Source: Promethearchaeota archaeon
Lineage (GTDB): Archaea > Asgardarchaeota > Lokiarchaeia > Sigyniarchaeales > SOKP01
DNA length: 50,803 nt
Assembly (NCBI GenBank): GCA_011364975.1
Contig: RDOE01000017.1
Coordinates: 1 to 50,803 of the forward strand
Direction of reading: 5' to 3'
Shown here piece after piece: positions 1-8,257 of the stretch (the stretch's first letter is position 1; every line of letters begins with the position of its first letter). The translations under genes and the position numbers were made by a program. The notes under the pieces are model-generated. The model was not told the DNA's origin. It did not search any database and saw only the letters and a list, made by a program, of their open reading frames with translations.

Positions 1-66
1 ATCGCTAAAATAATCCTCGTCAGTTTCTTCTCCCTCGTCATCCATAACCTTGTTTGCTTCACTCAT
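1..66 (-). CDS. Partial acidic protein, N-terminus only
   Basis: An ATG on the minus strand at 66 opens 22 codons that run off the left edge without a stop. The peptide is very acidic (Asp/Glu-rich, ending in a DEDYFSD-like stretch). That is typical of flexible N-terminal tails, and no domain is visible. The upstream side is AT-rich and gene-free, which fits a promoter region. I cannot assign a function. Confidence 0.5.
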   Translation of the reverse strand, partial: MSEANKVMDDEGEETDEDYFSD

Positions 67-275
67 GACCTTTCAGTTTAAATATTATATAGCTTGTATT
101 AAATAACACAAAAGAAATATATAAAGATTCCACAGATTAATAGCGCTGAAAAAAAAATCTACCGACTATTTCTACTTGGTATTCTCTCTCTTGTAACAAT
201 TCTTATAAAAGCAAAAAACTAAAGAAATCCTAAAATCAAATCTAAATTTTTAATATGCTTTTTCAAAGGAATTTT

Positions 276-306
276 CATTGAAATCAGACTTTGAATTTAC
301 CTTCCC
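276..306 (+). repeat. Degenerate direct repeat, copy 1
   Basis: This reads CATTGAAATCAGACTTTGAA followed by TTTACCTTCCC. It matches 501-532 with about three substitutions and a one-base length difference. A weaker relative (TTAGACTCTGAACCTACCAT) sits at 3818-3837. Function is unknown. It could be a duplicated intergenic segment, a miniature-element end or a regulatory site. Confidence 0.55.
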
Positions 307-500
307 ATAAATTTTAGTGGAATAAAAAAAATACTTAAAATTAGTCCCATAAATTTGAAGGTTCAAGTATATTTGGATAATAAGGTCTTAAAAATATTTA
401 TTCATCTAATTAAGTGCATTATTAAATCATATTTTAACTTAAAGGATTAAAAGTCTATAATAAACATTATACGAATTATTGGTATATAATAAAAATTATT

Positions 501-532
501 CATGGAAATCAGATTTTGAATTTACATTTCCC
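501..532 (+). repeat. Degenerate direct repeat, copy 2
   Basis: This reads CATGGAAATCAGATTTTGAA followed by TTTACATTTCCC. It is the second copy of the 276-306 unit, in the same orientation and about 225 bases away. It lies just upstream of the decayed monooxygenase remnant. Confidence 0.55.
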
Positions 533-608
533 TAAAACTGAACTGTAAATTAAAAAATTTAAAGAATTAGATCATCGTATAAATAATAATTTAGCTAAAA
601 TCTTTTAA

Positions 609-854
609 TCTGAGTTTGAGTTCTCTATTTATACTCATATAACAATAATAGAAAGTCAACAGACGCTTGAAAGAATAAGAAAAGAGAGAAACCTACTTAA
701 GTCCAATATGAAATACCAATTCATGGGTAATGTTGAAACTATTAATGAAAAAATAAATGAAGTTGAAGAATTAGGAGTAAAAAAAATGGTTGTAATTGTA
801 GAAAGTCCCGAAAGCGAGGATCCTCTAAAAATTTTTAAAAATGAAATAATGTAA
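609..854 (+). pseudogene. C-terminal remnant of a luciferase-like (F420-type) monooxygenase
   Basis: The plus-strand frame after the TAA at 606-608 encodes about 81 residues with no good start before an internal ATG at 708. The peptide reads like the C-terminal end of the luciferase-like monooxygenase / F420-dependent oxidoreductase family. It has a strand-like EFEFSIYTHITI, then a basic helix with RIRKERN, then MGNVETINEKINEVEELGVK and a closing DPLKIFKNEIM. The family end is a G-x-pe-v-x-k-i-x-x-x-x-e-x-G-v region followed by a last helix. The TIM-barrel N-terminal part is absent; upstream sequence is stop-ridden. I infer a truncated, decayed gene. The reverse-strand reading frame over this stretch is a shadow. 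Confidence 0.55.
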
Positions 855-967
855 TACCCCACAATAAAGAAATACCGGTTATTATGAATAATTTTATTTT
901 CTCATACCTTAATATGTATTTTATTTGGAAATAATTAATAGAATATAAATATTAAGCCCAATTTGGG

Positions 968-980
968 ATATATATAATAC
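968..980 (+). promoter_or_regulatory. TATA-like box before the carboxylesterase
   Basis: ATATATATAATAC is centred about 34 bases upstream of the ATG at 1008. That fits an archaeal TATA box followed by a very short or absent leader. It was judged from composition and spacing only. Confidence 0.35.
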
Positions 981-1007
981 ACTAAAGAACATTTCTGTTG
1001 TGAAATC

Positions 1008-2765
1008 ATGCCTTTAATAATGAAACTTGGTTATCTGCTTTTTCCTTTTATTAGATTAGGTAACATAATTAAAAGAACTGTATCCGTATACCTTAAACGT
1101 TTTTATGCGTTGAAACCATCCAATACTACCTTTAAGCTTGGTTCGTGGAATAATGATACTCTCGTCCAAACTAAATATGGTTTAGTATCTGGTTTTTCAG
1201 ATAAAGCATCTTGGTGTTGGAAGGGAATTCCATATGCAAATCCTCCAATTGGTCCCCTTCGTTGGAAAGCACCACTTGATCCCATTCCTTGGATCGGAAC
1301 ACGCAAAGCAAGGAAATTTAGCAATTCTGCAGCCCAAATTATGCCTATATTAGGCCCAATTGGTTCAGAGGATTGTCTTTATCTCAATATTTGGCGTCCT
1401 AAAACTTCAGAGACAAAATTACCGGTTTATCTATATATCCATGGGGGAGGGAATTCAATTGGGAGTTCCGCGGATATTACATATTACGGTAATGCGGTAG
1501 CGGAGAAATCTAATATGTTATATGTCTCAGTTAATTACCGTCTTGGAGCAATGGGTTGGTTTATACATCCAGCAGTAATAGATAATGGCTCACCTAAAGA
1601 TAAAAGTGGGAATTTTGGTACTCTTGATCTGATAAAAGCCTTGGAATGGGTACAAGACAATATTGAAGCATTTGGAGGTAATCCTAATAATGTTACAATC
1701 GCGGGTGAATCTGGCGGTGCTTTTAACGTTCTTTCACTCCTTATATCTCCTCCAGCAAAAGGACTCTTCCATCGTGCTATCGCTGAAAGTGGATTATCCT
1801 TTATTTCGAGTACTAGAACTGCAGAAGTTCAAAGTATCAATCTTCTAACAAATCTTTTAATTAAAGATCATAAAGCTAAGGACAAAGAAGGAGCAGAACA
1901 AATTATCAACAAAATGTCGAAAGCCCAGATTAATGATTATCTTCGTTCAAAATCTGCGTTTAAAATAATAAAAAATATCCCTACTATAGACTTTGGAATG
2001 ACTGAATGGCGAACTATTTTCACTGATGGTACTGTAATACCAAAAGAAGGCTTTGCTGTATTTTCAACTGGAGAGTGGGCAAATAAGGTACCTTTAATTA
2101 TAGGTTGTACTAAAGACGAATTAAAGCTCTTTGGTAAATTTAGAAAGGATCCTCCCCGAGGTACAAGAAAATATGACTTACTTTGGGGTTATCGTTCTCT
2201 ACTTTGGCGTGTGAGTGGTCTTGATTCCTTGGTATGTAAGATGACTTCAAATACTAATATACCCATTTACGCGTACCGATTTGATTGGGGCACTCTAGAT
2301 AATGATGGTGTGAGTGTTCTCCCAAAAACCTTGGGTCGAGACTTGGGTGCTCACCACGCATCAGAGATCCCTTTCTTCTTAGGGATGGGTATGGGTTCTA
2401 TATCTATGATGATAGGAAAAACCCATAATAAAAATAATCGACTTGGTCGGGAAAAGTTAACAGACTTATGTATGAAGTATCTCGCTAATTTTGCACGAAC
2501 AGGAAATCCAAATGGAGAAAATCTACCTCATTGGCCTCCTTGGGAACGTACTGAAGGGAAAAACAAGATTATTATCCTTGATGCGGGTTTTAATGATTTA
2601 AGGATTTCGTATTTAAAGGATATAGTCTCTATTCAAAGTGTCCTTGATCTCATCAATTCTGAGCTGAAAGAACCTGAACTAGGAAATATACTGTCAATTC
2701 TCGATGATATTATACCCTTTGGAGTTAATGAACTTAATCCAGAGATATTTAGAGAAAGAAAGTAG
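1008..2765 (+). CDS. Type-B carboxylesterase (alpha/beta hydrolase)
   Basis: A 585-residue serine hydrolase of the carboxylesterase type-B / para-nitrobenzyl esterase / cholinesterase family, expected to hydrolyse carboxylic esters. The oxyanion-hole motif HGGG is at residues 145-148. The nucleophile elbow GESGG places the catalytic Ser at 235. The acid is probably Glu371 in TKDELKLF, and the catalytic His is His450 in HHASEIPFF. The family signature EDCLYLNIW precedes the oxyanion loop. Length fits the family. Residues 5-30 are hydrophobic and basic and may be a membrane anchor or uncleaved signal, so the protein could face the outside. It is monocistronic, with a TATA-like box 34 bases upstream. 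Type-B esterases are common in bacteria and eukaryotes but scattered in archaea, so transfer is plausible. The natural substrate is unknown. Confidence 0.93.
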   Translation: MPLIMKLGYLLFPFIRLGNIIKRTVSVYLKRFYALKPSNTTFKLGSWNNDTLVQTKYGLVSGFSDKASWCWKGIPYANPPIGPLRWKAPLDPIPWIGTRKARKFSNSAAQIMPILGPIGSEDCLYLNIWRPKTSETKLPVYLYIHGGGNSIGSSADITYYGNAVAEKSNMLYVSVNYRLGAMGWFIHPAVIDNGSPKDKSGNFGTLDLIKALEWVQDNIEAFGGNPNNVTIAGESGGAFNVLSLLISPPAKGLFHRAIAESGLSFISSTRTAEVQSINLLTNLLIKDHKAKDKEGAEQIINKMSKAQINDYLRSKSAFKIIKNIPTIDFGMTEWRTIFTDGTVIPKEGFAVFSTGEWANKVPLIIGCTKDELKLFGKFRKDPPRGTRKYDLLWGYRSLLWRVSGLDSLVCKMTSNTNIPIYAYRFDWGTLDNDGVSVLPKTLGRDLGAHHASEIPFFLGMGMGSISMMIGKTHNKNNRLGREKLTDLCMKYLANFARTGNPNGENLPHWPPWERTEGKNKIIILDAGFNDLRISYLKDIVSIQSVLDLINSELKEPELGNILSILDDIIPFGVNELNPEIFRERK

Positions 2766-2817
2766 GAAAAAAAAAGAGATTTTCTTTAATCTTATATTAC
2801 TTTTAGGGTTTTCATTT

Positions 2818-3648
2818 TTATTTTATTACTTTTTTACTTAAAATGTTCCATACTTCAGGTCCGGCTGGCTTCCCAAAAATAGTAAATGGGCCTATTGCTT
2901 TAGCACTCGGTATTTTAAAAGGATGTACGCCATGAGTCCTCTCTATTTTTTTACCAGCAAGAAATAAATTGTTAACAACAAGCTCCATTTTACTTTCTGG
3001 TATTGAGAAAATCATTTCATGATCTTGTACCCCTGCTATGACGCGATCACCCATTCCAGGTGAAACTACCTGACATTCATTAGTAAGATATGTTCGAATT
3101 ATACCTTCTTTACAAGATGCCTCCATCCCATTAAATCTACTTGTTATACAATCTCCATCGTAAGTAGCTGCTAAAATTAGATGCGATAAAATTAAGGGTG
3201 TAACATATATCATCACTAAATGAGGTTTAACAATGGTTTGATGTAATGGAGAGATAACAAGTCCTTTAATTTGACCATAAGATAATTTCGCATCAGATTC
3301 GCGTGATTTTTTTTCCAAACTCGCATTTCTTTTATAAGCGGCTTTCTTCTCCCAAGCTTTGTATAAATCTTCGGTATCTGTTATTTGCTCTAATCCAAAA
3401 TAACCTATACTTATTGGTTTGCAGCCAATATCGTTTTTTGTTAGATAAAATGAAAAACCACTTCTACTACACCATGTATATATTAAACATGCAGCAACTT
3501 CGGAACCAAACATATCTAATGGTTTTATTGCGTTTGATGGGACTTCTTCGTCTGGTGCAATCAACTTCACAGCTACGGGGTATGTGATAAGCTTCAACTG
3601 ATTTATCAACGTATTTCCAATTTCTTTATAATGTTCTAAATCTGTCAT
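2818..3648 (-). CDS. DUF169 family protein
   Basis: A 276-residue protein matching the DUF169 (COG2043) pattern. It opens with an N-terminal helix and LITYPVAVKL (the PVAVK motif), then ACLIYTWCSRSGFSFYL and a Cys-containing IGCKPI segment. The C-terminal half has CITSRFNGMEASCKEG and the closing GMGDRVIAG and IPESKMELVV blocks. Conserved cysteines (in ACLIYTWC, IGCKP, GDCITS and ASCKE) suggest metal or cofactor binding. The family is common in anaerobes and has no settled biochemical function. No signal peptide or TM segment is visible. It is monocistronic, convergent with the carboxylesterase and about 50 bases from its end. Confidence 0.8.
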   Translation of the reverse strand: MTDLEHYKEIGNTLINQLKLITYPVAVKLIAPDEEVPSNAIKPLDMFGSEVAACLIYTWCSRSGFSFYLTKNDIGCKPISIGYFGLEQITDTEDLYKAWEKKAAYKRNASLEKKSRESDAKLSYGQIKGLVISPLHQTIVKPHLVMIYVTPLILSHLILAATYDGDCITSRFNGMEASCKEGIIRTYLTNECQVVSPGMGDRVIAGVQDHEMIFSIPESKMELVVNNLFLAGKKIERTHGVHPFKIPSAKAIGPFTIFGKPAGPEVWNILSKKVIK

Positions 3649-3991
3649 ATTTTACATTACTTCATTATTTAGTTAGTTTTAATTTTGAATATTACTATTA
3701 AATTAATTGACTTAAATAAAATACTTTTATGAGAGTTTTGTAAAAGTTAAAATGAACCTCGAAAAGTGATCGAGACTTAAGTACTCAATAAAATGGTTTA
3801 ATAGAATTTTCACAATATTAGACTCTGAACCTACCATTCAAACTTTTTTATTAATGAATAAGTACTACTAAAACATCAAAAATATAAACTTAAAATGACT
3901 TGTTTATGATTAATAATTTCATTAAAAAAGTAGTGGGTATTAAGGAATATTAATTATTAATATAAGAAATTAAAAATGTAAAGGTAATGTT
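3649..3991. other. Divergent intergenic region
   Basis: Gene-free region between two divergently transcribed genes. It contains an inverted repeat ACTTTTA/TAAAAGT (3723-3729 and 3741-3747) and a short CTCGA/TCGAG hairpin (3758-3762 and 3770-3774). A weak relative of the 276/501 repeat lies at 3818-3837. Both promoters should lie here. I see no RNA gene. Confidence 0.5.
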
Positions 3992-4918
3992 ATGACAGAA
4001 GAAGATCCTGTAGAGGAGATTGAAGAAGAAAAAGAAGTTAAACCGCGAGAAAAAGCTCGCTCAACTCCAAAGAAAAAGAAAGCTGCTCCAAAGGCAAAAA
4101 AGGGAATCCCAGAAGCTCCCGCAGTACCAGAAAAATTGGTACATAAAAAAATAAAGGTTAATTTCTGGCGAACACGTCTACATGACGAAGAATTAGGCGT
4201 TCATCAGCAATTAAAATACCAAGCAAAAACTAGATGGTTTAGTAGAAACTTCGATATCGAAGGTATCATTGAAATCGATGATAAAAAGAATAGCATCATT
4301 GCTTTTAATAAAGACCAATGGGAAGAAAGTCCATTAGAAGAAAAACGATTGGTTTGTCGTTTCTTTACGGTAATGGAGGAGTCTATGGAAGCAATGCCTA
4401 AAGGTGGTAATTTTAAAGGGGGTGTAGAATTAAGTGTAGCACATTCATTAATTCAGAGTTATGAAATTAAACATACAGCCCCTGTATTCTTCTTTCAAAT
4501 CCCTGGAAATATTAACTTAGTTAAATTGGTTAGAGGATGGAGATTAATTGGGTCTCGATGGTCGTTCCCACTTTTACCTGAGCAAAAAGAAGATGAATTT
4601 CAAATGGTGGTTGCTAAAGGTGTGGTTGGACCTGGGAGAAACTATAAAATCCATATTGGTAAAAAATTAATTGCGCGAATAGACGGGCATCCTATTCAAA
4701 AAGAATTTATCATTGAAATTTATGATGAAGACTACGCTAAAGATAAGACTTTTGAACGATATATGATTTTATTCGGCTGTGCATGTAATTTCATGGATGG
4801 TGCCATGAAATTAATAAAAAGGCTTTATAAGAAAATGAAAAGTACTGGATCATCCACATACAAGCCACCAAAGCAAGAATTAGATCTTTTCCGTAATCCA
4901 AGAATGATGAGACGGTAA
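3992..4918 (+). CDS. Unassigned protein, possible tubby/LURP-one-like barrel
   Basis: A 308-residue soluble protein I cannot assign with confidence. Residues 1-50 are a low-complexity charged tail: acidic first, then rich in Lys, Ala and Pro (KKKKAAPKAKK), which suggests nucleic-acid or membrane-surface contact. The remaining 250 residues look mostly beta-stranded, for example VVGPGRNYKIHIGKKLIARIDGH without a break, then EFIIEIYDED. A hydrophobic C-terminal helix follows around residues 255-285 (YMILFGCACNFMDGAMKL). Repeated strands closed by a buried C-terminal helix recall the LURP-one/tubby C-terminal/scramblase fold. This is a shape-based guess only. It has its own promoter region and no operon partner. 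Confidence 0.75.
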   Translation: MTEEDPVEEIEEEKEVKPREKARSTPKKKKAAPKAKKGIPEAPAVPEKLVHKKIKVNFWRTRLHDEELGVHQQLKYQAKTRWFSRNFDIEGIIEIDDKKNSIIAFNKDQWEESPLEEKRLVCRFFTVMEESMEAMPKGGNFKGGVELSVAHSLIQSYEIKHTAPVFFFQIPGNINLVKLVRGWRLIGSRWSFPLLPEQKEDEFQMVVAKGVVGPGRNYKIHIGKKLIARIDGHPIQKEFIIEIYDEDYAKDKTFERYMILFGCACNFMDGAMKLIKRLYKKMKSTGSSTYKPPKQELDLFRNPRMMRR

Positions 4919-4994
4919 TTAATCCATCCTTAATTAGGTAAAAATCTTTCTATTTTCTTTTTTATTTCTAAAAGTATGAAATTAATAACTTTAA

Positions 4995-5312
4995 TTATAT
5001 TATTACTTCTTTCCATTCCTTATTAGTTAATTTAAGAAGATTAATTTCTTGATTATTTGATGAATTTCTGATTTTTTCATTATTAAGATTGATTTCATTG
5101 TTAACAAATTCTTTAATTGCATTAATATCAATCTCTTTTTTTTCAATCAATTTAAGGAGCTTTTCGTTAATCGAATTTCGTATAAGATAAAGATCATAAG
5201 CTTCTTTTGATAAATTAGCGATCAAATTTGGATGATACATCGCCTTAAATTTGAATATTTTTTCCTCAATCTTAATTATTTTTAGGCGGTTATCTAAATC
5301 CTTTGAGTCCAT
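4995..5312 (-). CDS. Small helical hypothetical protein
   Basis: 105 residues, Lys/Glu/Asn/Ile-rich and predicted almost entirely helical or coiled coil. It has no Cys and no membrane segment. The ATG at 5312 is followed by MDSKDLDNRLKIIKIEEK. It stands alone between a convergent gene on the left and a same-strand membrane gene on the right (about 90 bases). No family is recognised. Base composition is the same as its surroundings, so coding status rests on the uninterrupted frame and plausible composition. Confidence 0.5.
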   Translation of the reverse strand: MDSKDLDNRLKIIKIEEKIFKFKAMYHPNLIANLSKEAYDLYLIRNSINEKLLKLIEKKEIDINAIKEFVNNEINLNNEKIRNSSNNQEINLLKLTNKEWKEVII

Positions 5313-5405
5313 AATCGAAAAAATTTCTCTTAAATTAGTCTTGTTTAAGTATATTTATTAAAAGAAACAAAAATTATAAAAAAAAATCTATTAAATTAAC
5401 TTTTA

Positions 5406-6215
5406 TTAGCTTAACATTTTCTTTTTCCAAGCAGTATAACCTTTAGTTTCTTTTCCCCGATAGATTGCTCGTTTCCCAGTCTGTTTTTCATAAACTGCTT
5501 GTAATGTTTCCTCGTCAGCACCCATTAATTCTTCTTTCTTAATCTCCTCTTCAATCTCATATTCTTCTTCAATTCTTTTCACGCGTTTTAATACAGAGAA
5601 GACACCCTTATTCCATAAGACAAATCCTAAATAGACTAACAGAATTATTATAAACATCAAAACACCTACTAATAAAACCCATTCACCTGGACCAAAGGTA
5701 GTAATTATAAACATCCAGAGATCTGCTACTAGTTGCCAAAAGACTTGAGGCATAATTACAAAAACCAATGCGATTAAGAAGATGTAAATACTAATAAGCG
5801 TAACAGCAATTAAAAGTCTCAGTGTGGAATAATCTTCATATTTTTTAGCTAAAAGACGATCTTTAAACAATCTTCTGCACAATTTAAGAATACCGCCTCG
5901 AAAGAGGGTATAAAATAATACTAGAAGAAAGAGGTGTACTACAACGATACCAACAATGATTAGCGTGACAATTCCAGGACCTAAAGCTACAATAGCATCC
6001 CATCTTCCAGTTCTTATTAACCATCCTATGATTGTTAACCAGATTCCTAAGATAGTAATAACTGAGGCTAGAATGATGGAATAGTATATGGTTTTTGCTA
6101 TACGAAGATCCCAAGTACTTTAAGCTATTGGAGCGAACTGCTCTAGGTTTTAACTATACTCATCCAAGGGATCTGGTTCTCTAGTCGGTGCTTTCCTTGC
6201 TCTTCGTGGTGACAT
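5406..6215 (-). pseudogene. Four-TM membrane protein gene interrupted by two TAA codons
   Basis: From the ATG at 6215 a single frame of 270 codons runs to the stop at 5406, broken only by TAA codons at 6152-6150 (codon 22) and 6122-6120 (codon 32). The N-terminal 21 residues are basic then acidic (MSPRRARKAP...). Downstream of the second stop come two hydrophobic helices (codons about 41-65 and 72-98), a basic loop, then two more (about 135-157 and 180-202) and a charged tail. The halves resemble each other: helix, then LGPG/FGPG, then helix, then a basic stretch GGILKLCRRL/KGVFSVLKRV. This suggests an internal duplication of a two-TM unit. The stretch after the second stop has no ATG, GTG or TTG until TTG at 5882. 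A product started there would keep only the second half (158 residues). I favour nonsense mutations in a recent pseudogene; recoding or consensus error are alternatives. Confidence 0.6.
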
Positions 6216-6353
6216 GTTAATATCCTCTACTAATTTTTAATATTTAATATTAGAATTTCAAATAACTATTACTTTATTATTAGTTTGAGTTTATTTGAAT
6301 ATTTTTGATATTTAAATATTAGGTGATTGATAAATATTTAAAAAATGAAATGA

Positions 6354-6788
6354 TTAAGGTGTTTTTAATACTGTGTGGCAGAAAGGGCATTTTTTCGTAC
6401 CAGGTTTAATGTCCTCACCGCAATATGGACAAAAAGTATGTTCTGGTTTAACCTCATCTTCTTCCTCTTCACCATCTTTTCGTTCAAATTCCTTTTTGGC
6501 AGGAAGCTTCTTTCCAGCCTTTCTAAGCACTTTTTCTTTAGGAGTTGATGGTATCTCTTCCTCTTCTTCTGACTCAAAAGGTTCATTAGAAAATTGAACC
6601 TTTGATACACAGGTTGGGCAGTAATCTTTTTTTCGATTCATAATGTAAAATGCATAAAAGATTGCGGCAATTCCGACGGTAGCGATGATTAATATAACCC
6701 ATACTACTTTTTGAAATGTTTCTAATGGTTTTCGTACAGTATATTCAACTTGTTTTTTACATATATTACAATATGCGTATTTTGTCAT
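6354..6788 (-). CDS. Membrane-anchored double zinc-ribbon protein
   Basis: 144 residues. An N-terminal half-ribbon (YCNICKKQ, residues 6-11) is followed by one hydrophobic segment (about 28-50, VVWVILIIATVGIAAIFYAF). A CPTC pair (about 57-60) may complete the first zinc site. Next comes a Glu/Lys-rich linker, and a C-terminal zinc ribbon FCPYCGEDIK...CPFCHTVL (about 118-140). The topology suggests a membrane-tethered scaffold with both zinc modules on one side if the helix is a hairpin, or on opposite sides otherwise. This TM plus zinc-ribbon design is common in archaeal hypothetical proteins. It lies upstream of, and on the same strand as, the interrupted membrane gene. Function unknown. Confidence 0.75.
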   Translation of the reverse strand: MTKYAYCNICKKQVEYTVRKPLETFQKVVWVILIIATVGIAAIFYAFYIMNRKKDYCPTCVSKVQFSNEPFESEEEEEIPSTPKEKVLRKAGKKLPAKKEFERKDGEEEEDEVKPEHTFCPYCGEDIKPGTKKCPFCHTVLKTP

Positions 6789-6921
6789 TATTTTACACTG
6801 AATGAAGAAGCGTTATTAAATTTAATAATAGATGATTCTATTTAAAATAATTTTTGCATTTTATCTTCTAAATTTTTTACTTTTAATTTATTATACTAAA
6901 TATAGTCTTTTTAATTGTAAT

Positions 6922-8235
6922 ATGAAGCGAAGATCATTTTATATTGAGACCTATGGATGTACTTCTAATAAGGCAGACTCACTTGTAATCTCTAAGATTT
7001 TAAAAGATAATGGCTACTATGAGGTTAATTTTGAAGAAGCTGAGTTTATAATCATCAATACTTGCGCTGTTAAACAACAAACTGAAAATAAAATCAAATC
7101 ACGTCTTAAACAGCTCTATAGTCGATATAAAAATAACAATAATAAGCACTTCATTATAGCTGGGTGCTTACCTCATATAGATTCAAATTATATTGATGTT
7201 GTAAAGAATCTAATACCCAATTTTTCAGCAATACTTGATCTTGATAACTTTAATGAGCTTCCAGCTATTCTTGATAAGATTTCAACGGGAAATAGAAACC
7301 TAATTATTCACAAAGAGCATAAAGTAGATAAATCTGAATATTTAATTGATTATCCTAAGGGAAAAATAACCGGAATTCTGCCCATATCGGAAGGATGTTT
7401 AGGATCATGTACTTATTGCTGTGTAAAAAATGCTAGAGGAAATCTAAATTGCTATGATCCAGAGAATATTGTAAAAAACGCTGAATTTCAATTAAAGCAA
7501 GGAATTAAACAACTATATTTAACTTCACAGGATTGTAGCACTTATGAATATAAATCAACGAAATTAGTTGATTTAATAACATCGATCACAAATTTTAATT
7601 ATGAATTTTTTTTAAGAATGGGAATGCTCAATCCCAGTTTCTTAATTGAGAATTATAATCAACTCTCATTCATTTATACTTTAAAAAAAGTTTATCAATT
7701 TCTGCATATACCCCTTCAATCGGGGAGTGACACTGTTCTTAAAAAAATGAATCGTCATTATAAAATTTCAGACATAAAAGAAAGTCTTACTACTTTAAGA
7801 ACCAAATTCCCGTATTTATCTATCTCTACAGATATAATCTGTGGATTTCCGGAAGAAACTGAAAACAACTTTCAGGAAACGATTGATTTAATAACATGGT
7901 TAAAGCCAGAGATTTTAAATATATCTAAATTCACCATTCGACCTGGAACAAAAGCGCGAAATATGGACCAAGTTGAGAGTCGTGAGATTAAGGAACGCTC
8001 TATTAGGCTTTCTAAAATATTTCGAGCATCTTTAATAAATATAAATGAGAAATGGAATAATTGGGAAGGTAAAGTTCTAATCTTACATAAAGGAAGTAAA
8101 GTGAATCAAGCTTTTGGTAGAAATTTTGCTTATAAAAACATTTTTGTTGAAAATTTCAAAGGGAATTATGGATCATTTATTGATGCTCGAGTAAATAAGG
8201 TAGATGGATTTAATTTATACGCAGAACAAATCTAA
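6922..8235 (+). CDS. Archaeal-type tRNA-t6A37 methylthiotransferase (CDKAL1/MtaB-like)
   Basis: A radical-SAM methylthiotransferase expected to convert t6A37 of tRNA to ms2t6A37. The start at 6922 is preferred over an in-frame ATG at 6832 because the family begins at FYIETYGCTSNKADS. The extra 30 hydrophobic residues encoded before it are not a family feature. From that start the protein is 437 residues. The N-terminal MTTase domain supplies its cluster cysteines in YGCTSN, NTCAVK and AGCLPH. The radical-SAM motif is CLGSCTYC (CxxxCxxC), about residue 160. GFPEETE belongs to the same domain. A C-terminal TRAM-like domain follows (about 375-437). It matches the archaeal/eukaryotic CDKAL1 branch (e-MtaB) more than bacterial MiaB. 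Monocistronic and convergent with the methyltransferase. Confidence 0.92.
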   Translation: MKRRSFYIETYGCTSNKADSLVISKILKDNGYYEVNFEEAEFIIINTCAVKQQTENKIKSRLKQLYSRYKNNNNKHFIIAGCLPHIDSNYIDVVKNLIPNFSAILDLDNFNELPAILDKISTGNRNLIIHKEHKVDKSEYLIDYPKGKITGILPISEGCLGSCTYCCVKNARGNLNCYDPENIVKNAEFQLKQGIKQLYLTSQDCSTYEYKSTKLVDLITSITNFNYEFFLRMGMLNPSFLIENYNQLSFIYTLKKVYQFLHIPLQSGSDTVLKKMNRHYKISDIKESLTTLRTKFPYLSISTDIICGFPEETENNFQETIDLITWLKPEILNISKFTIRPGTKARNMDQVESREIKERSIRLSKIFRASLININEKWNNWEGKVLILHKGSKVNQAFGRNFAYKNIFVENFKGNYGSFIDARVNKVDGFNLYAEQI

Positions 8236-8257
8236 TTTCGATAAAATCTAAAGTTGG

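Larger units (their letters stand above)
67..608. other. AT-rich intergenic region with a degenerate direct repeat
   Basis: About 540 bases with stop codons in all frames and no recognisable gene or RNA. The only structure I see is a pair of near-identical 31-32-base direct repeats at 276-306 and 501-532, listed separately. The right end merges into the remnant of a luciferase-like monooxygenase gene. Confidence 0.6.

Noticed and set aside
656..862. Reverse-strand frame of 68 codons near the left end
   Set aside because: It is the antisense of the monooxygenase remnant; its Ser/Phe/Ile-rich product has no family features.
5884..6114. Reverse-strand 76-codon frame upstream of the membrane gene
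   Set aside because: Its His/Ser/Tyr-rich product looks like an out-of-frame reading; the adjacent frame encodes two convincing TM helices of the interrupted gene.
6832..6921. Longer N-terminus for the tRNA methylthiotransferase
   Set aside because: The extra 30 residues are hydrophobic and AT-driven, while the family begins at the downstream Met (6922).
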